A stretch of DNA of 29,941 nucleotides from Stagnihabitans sp043738565 (GCA_043738565.1 JAYUGA010000192.1:1-29941); one strand, 5' to 3'. Counted from the stretch's first letter, positions 1 through 8,470 are shown. Numbers and translations are program-made. The notes: a model not told the origin generated them from the letters alone.

Positions 1-422
1 TTGAGATTGTCCGACAGGTTGATTGCGCAGAAATCATGGCCCAAAGGCGCGCCGATCGCGGCAGCGGCGGCCAGCATGGCGGTAATGCCGGGCAGAACCC
101 GGATGTCGAGCGCATGAAGGTCGGACCGGCCTTCCATCGCCTCGAACACCGCAGATGCCATGGCGAAGACGCCGGGATCACCCGAAGAAACCACCACAAC
201 CCTTTGACCGGCCTTCGCCATTTCCAAGGCATGGATGGCACGGTCAAGCTCTGCCCGGTTGTCGGATGGATGCAGACGCAGCCCGGCGCGGGGTGCGATG
301 CGGGCGACATAGGGGATGTAACCGACAATATCGGTGGCCTCGGCCAAAGCGGCGCCAACCTCGGGCGTCACCATGGCATCGGCCCCCGGGCCAAGACCGG
401 CAATGACCAGCGATCCGGTCAT
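1..422 (-). CDS. cobJ: Precorrin-3B C17-methyltransferase CobJ, 5' part (runs off the window)
   Basis: CobJ uses S-adenosylmethionine to methylate C17 of precorrin-3B during ring contraction in the aerobic cobalamin pathway. The visible N-terminal 140 residues begin MTGSLVIAGLGPGAD, the glycine-rich SAM-binding loop of tetrapyrrole methylases, and later contain VVSSGDPGVFAMA and VLPGITAMLAAAAAIGAPLG, both typical of the CobJ/CbiH group. The ATG at 422-420 overlaps the cobI stop (ATGA, four bases), so the two are probably translationally coupled. The gene continues past base 1, so the catalytic C-terminal half and any fusion cannot be judged. Family assignment rests on motifs and on following cobI and cobH. 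Confidence 0.9.
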   Translation of the reverse strand, partial: MTGSLVIAGLGPGADAMVTPEVGAALAEATDIVGYIPYVARIAPRAGLRLHPSDNRAELDRAIHALEMAKAGQRVVVVSSGDPGVFAMASAVFEAMEGRSDLHALDIRVLPGITAMLAAAAAIGAPLGHDFCAINLSDNL

Positions 423-1150
423 GCCACCGCCTCCGGACGGCGGCCCTGACCATGAACCAGCACGATGGCGAAATAGGCGCAAGCGGTCTCGGGGGTTTCA
501 CTCAGTCGCGCAACCCGTTGATTCGGCATGGTTCCCGCCTCGACCAGCCAGGCCGCGTCCAGCCGCCCGGCACTGGCCAGGGCGCGGCGGATCTTGGGCA
601 GGTTGCGGCCGGTTTTCATCACGACCAGCGCATCGGCGGCGCGCATGTGGCGGGTCAGTTCAGCCTCGGGCAAAGTGCCGGTCAATACGGTCATGACATC
701 ATCGCCCCAGGTGATCGGCTGGCCTGTGGCGGTCCAGCAGCCCGACATCCCGGTGATCCCCGGTACGATATCCACTTCAACAACGCCGTGCAACCGATGG
801 TAAAGATGCATGAATGATCCATAAAAGAATGGGTCGCCCTCGCACAGAACCACCACATCGGCCGTCCTTGCAACCTCGGCCAGCCGCCCGGCCCAGTGGT
901 CGTAAAACCCGGCCAGCGCCGCATTATAGGCCGGGCTTTCCCACGGCAGCTCGGTCGTCACCGGGTATTCCATCGGATATTCCGTCACACCCGGTGCCAG
1001 CATCCCCTCGACAATCCGCCGCGCCTGCCCCGGACGGCCGGCCTTGCGGAAATGGGCGACATGGGTGGCCCCGGTGACCAACCGATGCGCCTTGACGCTC
1101 ATCAGGTCCGGATCGCCGGGGCCAAGGCCGGTGCAGATGATCCTGCCCAT
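419..1150 (-). CDS. cobI: Precorrin-2 C20-methyltransferase CobI
   Basis: CobI transfers a methyl group from SAM to C20 of precorrin-2, giving precorrin-3A, in the cytoplasm. The 243-residue product matches the family's usual size (about 240). It starts MGRIICTGLGPGDPDLMSVK, with the GxGPGDP SAM-binding loop, followed by VVLCEGDPFFYGSFMHLYHRL and VDIVPGITGMSGCWTATGQP, which are hallmark segments of CobI/CbiL enzymes. I chose the ATG at 1150 because the family starts immediately before the SAM loop; the open frame extends upstream to 1285 but that part overlaps cobH. It lies one base after the cobH stop (TAG) and overlaps cobJ by four bases, placing it firmly in the riboswitch-led operon. Confidence 0.95.
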   Translation of the reverse strand: MGRIICTGLGPGDPDLMSVKAHRLVTGATHVAHFRKAGRPGQARRIVEGMLAPGVTEYPMEYPVTTELPWESPAYNAALAGFYDHWAGRLAEVARTADVVVLCEGDPFFYGSFMHLYHRLHGVVEVDIVPGITGMSGCWTATGQPITWGDDVMTVLTGTLPEAELTRHMRAADALVVMKTGRNLPKIRRALASAGRLDAAWLVEAGTMPNQRVARLSETPETACAYFAIVLVHGQGRRPEAVA

Positions 1151-1151
1151 G

Positions 1152-1781
1152 CTATTCCTTCCGCGCGGCCAGCGCGTTGATCGCCGCCACCGTGATGGCC
1201 GAGCCGCCAAGCCTGCCCTCGACCACCAGTGCGGGCACCGGTTGCACTGCCAGCAGGGCCGCCTTCGACTCGGCTGCACCCACAAAACCGACCGGACAGC
1301 CGATGATCGCCGCCGGTCGCGGGCAACTGGGGTCGTCCAGCATATTCAACAGGTGAAACAAAGCGGTAGGGGCATTTCCGATTGCAACCACCGCCCCGGC
1401 CAGATGCGGTCGCCACAGTTCCAGCGCCGCCGCTGACCGGGTATTCTGCATCGCTTTGGCAAGGTCAGGCACCCGCGCATCCTGCAAGGTGCAGATGATC
1501 TGGTTGCCCGCCGGCAGCCGGGTCCGGGTGATGCCCTCGCTGACCATCCGGGCGTCGCACAGGATCGGCGCCCCCGCTTCCAGGGCGGCCCGCGCGACGA
1601 TGGCCATGCCGGGGGTGAAGCGGATCTGCGCCGCCAGCCCGACCATCCCGGCGGCATGGATCATCCGCACCGCGACGATTTCTTCCTCTGGCGTGAACCC
1701 GGAAAGCGCCGCCTCGGCGCGGATCATCGCAAAGCTCTGCAGGTAGATGGCCGCGCCGTCTTTTTCGTAAATATGTTGCAT
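1152..1781 (-). CDS. cobH: Precorrin-8X methylmutase CobH
   Basis: CobH moves the methyl group from C11 to C12 of precorrin-8X to form hydrogenobyrinic acid. The 209-residue protein carries the sequence VRMIHAAGMV; its histidine at residue 42 corresponds to the catalytic histidine (His43) of the Pseudomonas denitrificans enzyme. Further family segments are the APILCDARMVSEGI stretch and the C-terminal AAIIGCPVGFVGAAESK, which forms part of the corrin-binding site. Length fits the family (about 210). The start ATG (1781-1779) shares one base with the cobG stop (TAATG), indicating translational coupling. Nothing looks abnormal. Confidence 0.96.
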   Translation of the reverse strand: MQHIYEKDGAAIYLQSFAMIRAEAALSGFTPEEEIVAVRMIHAAGMVGLAAQIRFTPGMAIVARAALEAGAPILCDARMVSEGITRTRLPAGNQIICTLQDARVPDLAKAMQNTRSAAALELWRPHLAGAVVAIGNAPTALFHLLNMLDDPSCPRPAAIIGCPVGFVGAAESKAALLAVQPVPALVVEGRLGGSAITVAAINALAARKE

Positions 1782-2899
1782 TACATGGCCTTGAAGAGGG
1801 ATAGTGCAGCATCATAGCCAGCCTCTGACGCATCGGAAGCCCGGCCATTGCGGATCACGGCGAAGCCCTGCGCGGTTGCGGTCAGGGTGACATCCGCAGG
1901 CCCCGGATGGGCGCAACCCTTGGCACAGCCTGCGACATGCAGGTGCTGCCCGGCAGGCACCGCCCCCGCCAGACGCGCGGCCAGCACCCGGGTCGGCTGC
2001 AAGCCTTGCGGACAGGACGGCGCACCGGTGCAGGCGCTTACCCGCAGGCGGGGGTCATCCGGGGTGGTGATCAGGCCGGGAATATCGCAGGCTTCGGCCG
2101 CCCCTGCGACCAGAATCATCCGCCACGGCGTGATGCGCAGCGGATGGATGGCAAGGGCGGCAAACGTCGCCGCCTGGATCTGGCCGAACTCAAATCCGAC
2201 CATGAACCCAAGCGGATGCTTCCCCGGAACCGGCACGGCGGCAGGTGCGGCAGCGGGCACCTCAAAGCCGCCCGGCAGAACGGCGCGGCCCAGATGCGGC
2301 ACCATCCGGCCCCGGCCCCGCGCCATGCCGCCGGTCGCCACGAACCAGTTTAGCAGGTCGAGCACGGCTTGGGCGGCGGTTTCGGGCGTGATCCTTTGCC
2401 CGAAAGCCGCGCCATCGGGCCGCAGGATCAGGCCCTCCTTGCGTTCAATCCGGATATCGCCAGAACTGTGCGCCAGAACCGGCACCGGGCCGGTATCAAC
2501 CACAATCCCGAATTTGGCGGGAAGATCAGCGGCTTGCAGCATGGTCTTCTCAATCGCGTCCACAAGCTCCGCCGTGCCATCGGCCTTGGTCCAGAACGGG
2601 GTGACAAGGATATTCCGGCGCGCCTCGGTCGCTTGATCCGGGTCGATCAGGCCAAGCGCCGAAAGATCGGCCAACAGCGCCGGATGACTGCCTTCCCCAA
2701 TGCCGCGCAACTGGAGATTGCCACGCGACGACAGGTCGATCAGACCGTTGCCATGCGTCAGGGCCGCCAAAGCGATGCCCTGGCCCTGCGCGGGCGTCAG
2801 GCGGGCCAGCCGGGGCCGGATGCGCACGATCAGGCCGTCTCCTGCCAGCATCGGGCGCAGCGCCGTCGGGCACCAGCCTTGGATCCGCACCTCAGCCAT
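1781..2899 (-). CDS. cobG: Precorrin-3B synthase CobG (oxygen-dependent)
   Basis: CobG oxidises precorrin-3A to precorrin-3B using molecular oxygen; its presence marks the aerobic route. It belongs to the nitrite/sulfite reductase-like family. The 372-residue product shows the ferredoxin-like half-domain start (RIQGWCPTALRPMLAGDGL), the SRGNLQLRG motif, and near the C-terminus a 4Fe-4S cysteine set CTGAPSC...CAKGC at about residues 290, 296, 325 and 329, all intact. I chose the ATG at 2899 because it fits the family's N-terminus; the frame stays open to 3142 but inside cobN. The start overlaps the cobN end by eight bases. Anaerobic organisms use CbiG instead, so an oxic lifestyle is inferred. 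Confidence 0.93.
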   Translation of the reverse strand: MAEVRIQGWCPTALRPMLAGDGLIVRIRPRLARLTPAQGQGIALAALTHGNGLIDLSSRGNLQLRGIGEGSHPALLADLSALGLIDPDQATEARRNILVTPFWTKADGTAELVDAIEKTMLQAADLPAKFGIVVDTGPVPVLAHSSGDIRIERKEGLILRPDGAAFGQRITPETAAQAVLDLLNWFVATGGMARGRGRMVPHLGRAVLPGGFEVPAAAPAAVPVPGKHPLGFMVGFEFGQIQAATFAALAIHPLRITPWRMILVAGAAEACDIPGLITTPDDPRLRVSACTGAPSCPQGLQPTRVLAARLAGAVPAGQHLHVAGCAKGCAHPGPADVTLTATAQGFAVIRNGRASDASEAGYDAALSLFKAM

Positions 2900-5800
2900 G
2901 CCGCACCGCCATCCCGGCCCGGATCGAGTTGCGCCGCGTCGTCCACAAACCGGCGTCATGCAGGCGGCGAAAGGTATCCTCCATCGCGGCCAAAGCGGCG
3001 GGATTGGCCGTGGCCAGAAAGGCGCACAGATCTTCGCGGCCCAAAGTGGCGTCGTGATAGAGGTCGAACAGATGCGGCGGCACGGCGGCGGCCAGATGGG
3101 CGAAGGCGGCCATGTGGTCGAGCGTGGCGGCAATTTCGGCACCGCCGCGAAAGCCGTGCGCCATCATGGCCGTGGCCCAGACCGGATTGGCGGCACGGGC
3201 GCGGACGACGCGGGCGATTTCCTCGGTCAGGCTGCGGGCCTGCGGGTTGCCTGCGCGCGTCGCGTCAAGGTGGTAGAGCGCGGGCGTCTGGCCGCCCAGA
3301 CGCGCCACCGCGGCGGCAAACCCGGCCTCATGCGCGGCGTAGTCGCTGGACAGCAGCAGGTCGGTTTCCGGCAAATCCTGGCTGTGGACAAAGGCATCGG
3401 CGTTCCGCATCCGGGCTTCCAGCGCGGCGCGGTCGGGCTGGTTTTGCCCGTCGCGGCCAATCGCCCAGGACGAGGCTTTCAGCCACGCCTCGCCCGCAGC
3501 CTGCCGGGCCTGCTCGGTAAATGTGTCAAGCCCGTCCATCCCCAGCCCGTAGTGGCCCGGCTCGGGTGCAAAGACCCTGGCACCACCGCGATAGGGGTTG
3601 TCGTCGGCGGCTTCATCGCGGGCCGCAAGCGCCTCGGCCCCCGCCTCAAACAACTGCGCCAGCCCCGGAAATATATCACGGAACAGGCCCGACACCCGCA
3701 GGGTCACATCAATTCGAGGCCGGTCCAGCACGGCGAGCGGGATCACTTCAAACCCCGAAACCCGCTCTGCCGCCGCATCCCACACCGGCGCCAGCCCGGC
3801 CAGATGCAGCGCCATCGCAAAGTCTTCACCCGCCGTCCGCATCGTGGCCGACCCCCACAGATCCACCACCAGCCCGCGCGGGTAGTCGCCGTGGTCCTGC
3901 AAATGGCGGCGGATCAGTTCCCCGGCCAGCTTCACCCCCTGGGCATGGGCGGCCCGGGTCGGCACCGCGCGCGGATCGACCGAGAACAGGTTGCGCCCGG
4001 TCGGCAAAACGTCCTGCCGCCCCCGGTTGGGCGAACCCGACGGCCCGGGGGCCACGCGACGCCCGTTCAAAGCCGTCAAAAGCCCCTCGCGTTCGCCCGC
4101 CCCCTGCCCGTAAACATGCAGTCCGGCGCCAAACTGGCTTGCCTTGACGTCGCAGACAAAGCGGTCGATCCGCGTCATCGCCTCGGCAGGCGAGGCCGCC
4201 TCGGCAATCCCCAGATCCGCCTCGACCCCCAAGGCCCTTGCCTCATCCCGCACTGATCGGATCAAACGATCCCGCCGCGCCGGGTCGATGCCGTCCGCCG
4301 TGGAATACTCATCCAGCAGCCGCTCCAGCCGCACAAACTGATCGGGCAGCACTGACGCCACCAGCGGCGGCGGCAGATGCCCCAGCGTGACCGCCGCAAC
4401 CCGCCGCTTGGCCTGCGCCGCCTCGCCGGGATCGTTGACGATGAACGGGTAGATCACCGGCAGCGCCCCGGTCAGCGCTTCGGGCCAGCATGCCGCCGAC
4501 AAGGCCACCGATTTGCCCGGCAGCCATTCCAGCGTGCCATGCGCCCCCATGTGGACCAGCGCATCGGTGCCACGCGCCCGCAACCACAGGTAAAACGCCA
4601 CATAGGCATGGCGCGGCGTGGCGGTCAGGTCGTGGTATTCACCGTCGCGGTCAGCAAGCCGTCCGCGTTCCGGTTGCAGCGCGACAAGAGCCGCACCGCG
4701 CAGGGTGGCGGCAAACCGGAAACTGCCATTGCGGCAATCCGGATCGCTTTCCGGCGCACCCCAGGCTGCCCGCAGGTTCGATTGCAGCACATCAGGCAGC
4801 GATTTCAGTGCCACCTGATATTCGCCAAGCGGCCAACTCAGGGTTTCAGACTGCAAGGCCCCGGCAAGGTCGCCCGCCGGCTGCACGGCATATCCCGCAG
4901 CCGCCAGATCGCGCAACACCGCCGCGGTCGAGGCCAGCGCATCCAGCCCGACCGCATGCGCCATCTGATGCGCCCGGCCGGGATAGGTCGACAGCACCAC
5001 CGCCAGTTGCCGCTCTGCCGCCGGGGTCACGCCAAGACGGTGCCAGGCCCGAACCCGCGCCACCACCGCCGCAATCCGCCCGGCATCGGCGCGGTGGGCG
5101 AAGCGCGAAAATTGCAGGTCGGGGTGACGCTTGCCCGGCGATTTGAAACTGACCACCCCGGCAAACAACCGGCCATCGACCTCGGGCAGCACCACATGCA
5201 TGGCGAGATCGGCAGGCGACAGCCCGCGCAGCGAAGTCGCCCAGTCGCGCCGACGCGCGGTGGACAGCGCCACCTGAAACACCGGACAGCCAGGCGCATC
5301 CAAGGGCGAGGTGCCATCCGCCCCCTGTGCCGAAAAGGCGGTGGCGTTGAGGATCGCCACCGGGGGATTCGCCGCAAAGTGCTGGCGCAGCCAATCCGCC
5401 GCCACCTGCAATTTCAGGCTCGGCGCAAAGACCCCACAGGCGGAAAATCCAACCTGATCCAAAGCGTCGATCAGCGCATCGACCGGCCCGGTATCGGCGG
5501 CCGTCAGGTAAGACCGATAGAACACCACCGCCACACGCGGCCCCTGCCCCGCTGGCTCCGCAATCACACCGTGCAACGGATGATAAAACCCGCACTCCGG
5601 CACCGACTTGTCGCCCGACACCGGACCAGCATACAGCCCCGCCGCCAGCGCCAGTTGCGCCAACGCTGCCTGCGCCGCCACCGCGCCCCCGGCGTCACAC
5701 AGCGCGGTAAGACGGCGCAGGGTGGACACCGGCAGTGTGGACAGCGCATCAAGGCCCGGATCAACCCGGCCATCGGCAGGCAAAACCGCCAGCGCCAGCC

Positions 5801-6122
5801 CGCGCCGCTGCGCCAGATCGCGCAACGACGCCAGCCCGTAAGCCCAATACGCCGCGCCGCCAATCACCCGCACCAGCACCGCCTTGGCCCCGCCGAGCGT
5901 CTTTTCCACATAGGTATCGACCGACAACGGATGCCGCAGCGCCACCAGATTGCACAGCCGCAGGCTCGGCAAAGACGCCCGCCCGCGCTGCCACCCCGCC
6001 GCAAATGCCCCCAGATCACTGTCCGAGAAACTCAGCACCACCAGTTCCGCCGGCTCTTGCGCCGGATCGAACGGCACCGCCGTCTCCTCCAGCCCATGAC
6101 TTTCGCGGAACACGACATGCAT
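2892..6122 (-). CDS. cobN: Cobaltochelatase large subunit CobN
   Basis: CobN is the porphyrin-binding subunit of the ATP-dependent cobaltochelatase CobNST, which inserts cobalt into hydrogenobyrinic acid a,c-diamide. The 1076-residue product, related to magnesium chelatase subunit BchH/ChlH, contains the expected segments ALVHMGAHGTLEWLPGKSVAL, LPVIYPFIVNDPGEAAQAKRR and PTGRNLFSVDPRAVPTR (about residues 520-750), then VVDLWGSATMRTAGEDFA and VSGLFRDIFPGLAQLFE. It is shorter than the roughly 1275 residues of the P. denitrificans protein, but the core is complete. The partner AAA subunits CobS and CobT are not in this window. The gene begins three bases after the cobW stop and ends eight bases inside cobG. 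Confidence 0.96.
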   Translation of the reverse strand: MHVVFRESHGLEETAVPFDPAQEPAELVVLSFSDSDLGAFAAGWQRGRASLPSLRLCNLVALRHPLSVDTYVEKTLGGAKAVLVRVIGGAAYWAYGLASLRDLAQRRGLALAVLPADGRVDPGLDALSTLPVSTLRRLTALCDAGGAVAAQAALAQLALAAGLYAGPVSGDKSVPECGFYHPLHGVIAEPAGQGPRVAVVFYRSYLTAADTGPVDALIDALDQVGFSACGVFAPSLKLQVAADWLRQHFAANPPVAILNATAFSAQGADGTSPLDAPGCPVFQVALSTARRRDWATSLRGLSPADLAMHVVLPEVDGRLFAGVVSFKSPGKRHPDLQFSRFAHRADAGRIAAVVARVRAWHRLGVTPAAERQLAVVLSTYPGRAHQMAHAVGLDALASTAAVLRDLAAAGYAVQPAGDLAGALQSETLSWPLGEYQVALKSLPDVLQSNLRAAWGAPESDPDCRNGSFRFAATLRGAALVALQPERGRLADRDGEYHDLTATPRHAYVAFYLWLRARGTDALVHMGAHGTLEWLPGKSVALSAACWPEALTGALPVIYPFIVNDPGEAAQAKRRVAAVTLGHLPPPLVASVLPDQFVRLERLLDEYSTADGIDPARRDRLIRSVRDEARALGVEADLGIAEAASPAEAMTRIDRFVCDVKASQFGAGLHVYGQGAGEREGLLTALNGRRVAPGPSGSPNRGRQDVLPTGRNLFSVDPRAVPTRAAHAQGVKLAGELIRRHLQDHGDYPRGLVVDLWGSATMRTAGEDFAMALHLAGLAPVWDAAAERVSGFEVIPLAVLDRPRIDVTLRVSGLFRDIFPGLAQLFEAGAEALAARDEAADDNPYRGGARVFAPEPGHYGLGMDGLDTFTEQARQAAGEAWLKASSWAIGRDGQNQPDRAALEARMRNADAFVHSQDLPETDLLLSSDYAAHEAGFAAAVARLGGQTPALYHLDATRAGNPQARSLTEEIARVVRARAANPVWATAMMAHGFRGGAEIAATLDHMAAFAHLAAAVPPHLFDLYHDATLGREDLCAFLATANPAALAAMEDTFRRLHDAGLWTTRRNSIRAGMAVRHG

Positions 6123-6125
6123 GGC

Positions 6126-7172
6126 TTAAGCTTCCAGAATGGCGCGGATCGCCGCCGCGTCGATGTCGGCCTGCTCGGCAATCACCACCAGCTGCGAACC
6201 GCGCGGACTGGCCCCCCAGGGCCGGTCATACTGCACCCGCACCCGCTCGCCCACCGCCTGCACCAAGAGCCGCATCGGCTTGCCCCTGACCGCGACATAG
6301 CCCTTGATCCGCAGAATGTTCATCTCGCGCGCCAGCCGCCGGATGGCGGCAGTCAGGGCATCGGCATCAACAACCTCCGGCAAGCCTATGACAATGCTGT
6401 TGAAATCATCATGCTCATGGCCATCCTCGCCATCATGGTGGCTGGGCCGCGCCGCCAGATCATCCTCTGCCGCTGCATTCAGCCCCAGGATCACGCGTGG
6501 GTCAATGACGCCTTCGGTCATCGCCAGTATGGGCAAGCGGCCCCGCCCCTTCTCGGTCACCTCAAACTCGATCACCGCCCGCGCCGCCGCAATGCCAGCC
6601 TCCCCCGCCAGATCGGCCTTCGACAGCAGCACGATGTCGGCACAGGCAATCTGATCCTCGAACACTTCGCCCAAGGGCGTGTCATGTTCGCCCGCTGCAA
6701 TCTGCGCCGCGCTCAGTTCCCCGGCGAAATGCCCGCTGGCCACCGCCTCGGCATCCGCCAGCGTGATCACGCCATCCACCGTGATCCGTGACCGGATGGC
6801 AGGCCAGTCGAACGCCTTCAACAGCGGCTTGGGCAGCGCCAGCCCTGAGGTTTCGATCAGGATATGGTCCGGTCGCACCGGCAGGGCCAACAATGCTTCG
6901 ATCGTCGGAATGAACTCGTCGGCAACCGTGCAGCAGATGCAGCCATTGGCCAGTTCGACGATATTCTCGACCGGACAATTCGCATCGGCGCAGGATTTCA
7001 GGATCTCGCCATCGACCCCCATCGTACCAAACTCGTTGACCAGCACCGCCAGCCGTTTGCCCTGCGGGTTCTGCATCAGATGGCGGATCAGCGTGGTTTT
7101 CCCCGAGCCCAGAAAGCCGGTGATCACGGTCACGGGGATTTTCGCCAGCGCATTCAAGGATTGGTCAGACAT
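6126..7172 (-). CDS. cobW: CobW, GTP-binding metallochaperone for cobalt
   Basis: CobW is a G3E-family GTPase thought to hand Co(II) to the cobaltochelatase. The 348-residue product has the Walker A loop GFLGSGKTT at residues 19-27, the metal-binding CxCC motif (NGCICC, residues 78-81), the guanine-specificity segment LLSKADL, and a histidine/acidic stretch (HHDGEDGHEHDD, roughly residues 245-257) suited to metal binding. The C-terminal CobW domain follows (LRIKGYVAVRGKPMRLLVQAVG). I chose the ATG at 7172, giving MSDQSLNALAKIPVTVITG; a longer open frame to 7301 would run into the upstream DUF1636 gene. The start overlaps that gene's stop by eight bases. Direct placement before cobN supports the cobalt role rather than zinc. 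Confidence 0.93.
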   Translation of the reverse strand: MSDQSLNALAKIPVTVITGFLGSGKTTLIRHLMQNPQGKRLAVLVNEFGTMGVDGEILKSCADANCPVENIVELANGCICCTVADEFIPTIEALLALPVRPDHILIETSGLALPKPLLKAFDWPAIRSRITVDGVITLADAEAVASGHFAGELSAAQIAAGEHDTPLGEVFEDQIACADIVLLSKADLAGEAGIAAARAVIEFEVTEKGRGRLPILAMTEGVIDPRVILGLNAAAEDDLAARPSHHDGEDGHEHDDFNSIVIGLPEVVDADALTAAIRRLAREMNILRIKGYVAVRGKPMRLLVQAVGERVRVQYDRPWGASPRGSQLVVIAEQADIDAAAIRAILEA

Positions 7173-7527
7173 GGGCGGCCTCCAAAGGCGGTATGCGGGC
7201 AAGGCTTTGCTTGCGGAAGATGACGGGCCGTTCGCGCCACGGCACCAGACCATCGCTGCTTCGGGCATAGGCGGCAGCCCCTGCCAGAATATCGGCGGCA
7301 TTGTCCGGCGTCATCCGGCCATAGACATACGACCAGCGACCCGGTGCCGACAAGGCCACCGAAGCCCCCGAATTGCAGGCCGACAGGCATTCGACCGGAA
7401 CCACCGCCACCCCGTCCGGCACCGCCAAGGCGGCAATCGCGGCATAAAGCTGCGCCCCCAACGGCAATTCGCCGTCGCACACCGGCAATCCGGCTTTGCA
7501 ACTCATGCAGATGTGCAGCCTGACCAT
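7165..7527 (-). CDS. DUF1636 family cysteine-rich protein, first gene of the riboswitch operon
   Basis: This 120-residue cytoplasmic protein resembles the DUF1636 family of small thioredoxin-fold, ferredoxin-like proteins that occur beside cobW in Rhodobacterales. It has cysteines at residues 7, 10, 17, 47 and 51 (HICMSCKAGLPVC and ECLSACNSG), a spacing reminiscent of thioredoxin-like 2Fe-2S ferredoxins. That suggests an iron-sulfur or metal site, but the function is not established. It is the first gene after the cobalamin riboswitch; a purine-rich Shine-Dalgarno (GGGGGAG, 7534-7540) lies just before its ATG. Being co-regulated with cobW and cobN makes a role in cobalt handling or in electron supply to CobG a reasonable inference, not a demonstrated one. 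Confidence 0.82.
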   Translation of the reverse strand: MVRLHICMSCKAGLPVCDGELPLGAQLYAAIAALAVPDGVAVVPVECLSACNSGASVALSAPGRWSYVYGRMTPDNAADILAGAAAYARSSDGLVPWRERPVIFRKQSLARIPPLEAAHV

Positions 7528-7554
7528 TCACCACTCCCCCGGATGAATGCGCGG

Positions 7555-7599
7555 GGACGGGCCAAAGACCCGCCTAACCCGTCGCAGAACACCCCGTCC
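7555..7599 (-). promoter_or_regulatory. Inverted repeat between riboswitch and first gene (possible expression platform)
   Basis: GGACGGG and CCCGTCC (7593-7599 and 7555-7561, read on the minus strand) form a perfect 7-bp stem around a 31-base loop, in the leader between the cobalamin riboswitch and the DUF1636 start. There is no run of T after it, so it does not look like an intrinsic terminator. It sits about 15 bases ahead of the Shine-Dalgarno and could take part in ligand-dependent control of translation. This is inferred from position only. Confidence 0.35.
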
Positions 7600-7616
7600 G
7601 CCGTTCAGTCCTCTGT

Positions 7617-7801
7617 GCTGGCAGGTCTCCCGGCTTGCGGATTCCGGGGTTGCCCCCTGCGGTCGCCCGCCTTCCCGGCCATAGGCCAGTGGCATCGGGC
7701 GACCTTTCCGGTCACGGTCGCGGGGGCGGCTGCGCCTTGGTCCGGTTTCCACCTCGCCTGTCGCATTCCCTTTTCGCCTGTCGTAAAACAGGCACCAGCA
7801 C
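7617..7801 (-). promoter_or_regulatory. Cobalamin riboswitch (B12 element)
   Basis: Read on the minus strand this leader contains the conserved parts of the AdoCbl/cobalamin riboswitch in the right order: GGTGCC near its 5' end, AAAAGGGAA, GGTGGAAACCGG, a GCCCCCGCGACCGTGA segment, the B12 box with GCCACTG (complement of 7687-7693), GGGAAGGCGGGCGACCGC, and the 3' closing AAGCCGGGAGACCTGCC. It lies about 90 bases upstream of the DUF1636 ATG and therefore heads DUF1636-cobW-cobN-cobG-cobH-cobI-cobJ. By family precedent, cobalamin binding lowers expression of the downstream genes, mostly by blocking translation in Gram-negative bacteria. Boundaries are judged by eye and may be off by about ten bases. 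Confidence 0.93.
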
Positions 7802-7807
7802 GGCCCC

Positions 7808-7836
7808 ACCTGAGGCAGGATGGGCCAGATTGTCAA
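7808..7836 (-). promoter_or_regulatory. Candidate promoter of the riboswitch operon
   Basis: On the minus strand a perfect -35 box TTGACA (complement of 7831-7836) is followed after 17 bases by TCAGGT (complement of 7808-7813), a weak -10. Transcription would start near 7800, exactly where the riboswitch begins, which supports the assignment. The -35 box lies 14 bases before the cobO ATG on the opposite strand and overlaps cobO's Shine-Dalgarno. Confidence 0.5.
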
Positions 7837-7849
7837 GGATGCGAACGCC

Positions 7850-8470
7850 ATGTCAGAGGTCATTGCCGACACAGATGCCCGCCACGCCGTCAAGATGGCC
7901 AAAAAGAAAGCCGCCCGCGACAAGATCATGGCCGGCAAATCCGGCGAGCGCGGCCTGATCATCGTCCACACTGGCGCGGGCAAGGGCAAATCCTCTTCCG
8001 GTTTCGGCATGATCCTGCGCTGCGTCGCCCACCGCATGCCCTGCGCTGTCGTCCAGTTCATCAAGGGCGCCTGGGACACCGGCGAACGTCGCCTGCTGAC
8101 CGAGAATTTCAGCGACCTCTGCCAGTTCTTCGCAATGGGCGAGGGCTTCACCTGGGAGACGCAGGATCGCGCCCGTGATGTGGCGGCGGCCCAGGCCGGT
8201 TGGGAAAAGGCCAAGGAACTGATTCGCGACCCCAATATCCGCCTTGTTCTCTTGGACGAGATCAACATCGCCCTGCGCTACGACTACCTCAACCTCGCCG
8301 AAGTCCTCGCCTTCCTGCAAACCGAAAAACCGCCGCTGACCCATGTCGTCCTCACCGGCCGCAACGCCGCCGAAGCCCTGATCGAAGCCGCCGATCTCGT
8401 CACCGAGATGACCCTGATCAAGCACCCGTTCCGATCCGGCATCAAGGCCCAGGCCGGGGTCGAGTTTTGA
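7850..8470 (+). CDS. cobO: Cob(I)yrinic acid a,c-diamide adenosyltransferase CobO
   Basis: CobO transfers the adenosyl group of ATP to cob(I)yrinic acid a,c-diamide, forming the cobalt-carbon bond. The 206-residue product has the family's basic N-terminal helix (ARHAVKMAKKKAARDK), a P-loop VHTGAGKGKSSSGFG (about residues 39-53), the conserved VVQFIKGAWDTGER, and VLLDEINIALRYDYL near residue 140. I chose the ATG at 7850, preceded by AAGGA at 7835-7839, because it gives the family's usual N-terminus; an in-frame ATG at 7820 would add ten residues. Its own promoter must lie within or beyond the riboswitch DNA, which is read on the other strand. The stop overlaps the next gene's TTG start by four bases. 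Confidence 0.94.
   Translation: MSEVIADTDARHAVKMAKKKAARDKIMAGKSGERGLIIVHTGAGKGKSSSGFGMILRCVAHRMPCAVVQFIKGAWDTGERRLLTENFSDLCQFFAMGEGFTWETQDRARDVAAAQAGWEKAKELIRDPNIRLVLLDEINIALRYDYLNLAEVLAFLQTEKPPLTHVVLTGRNAAEALIEAADLVTEMTLIKHPFRSGIKAQAGVEF

Noticed and set aside
4377..6791. Open frame of about 800 codons on the plus strand, opposite cobN and cobW
   Set aside because: It is the mirror of strongly supported genes in high-GC DNA, rich in arginine, proline and histidine, with no recognisable domain.
7820..7849. Alternative cobO start at 7820
   Set aside because: It adds ten residues not typical of CobO and would overlap the riboswitch operon's promoter even more; the ATG at 7850 has AAGGA at a workable distance.
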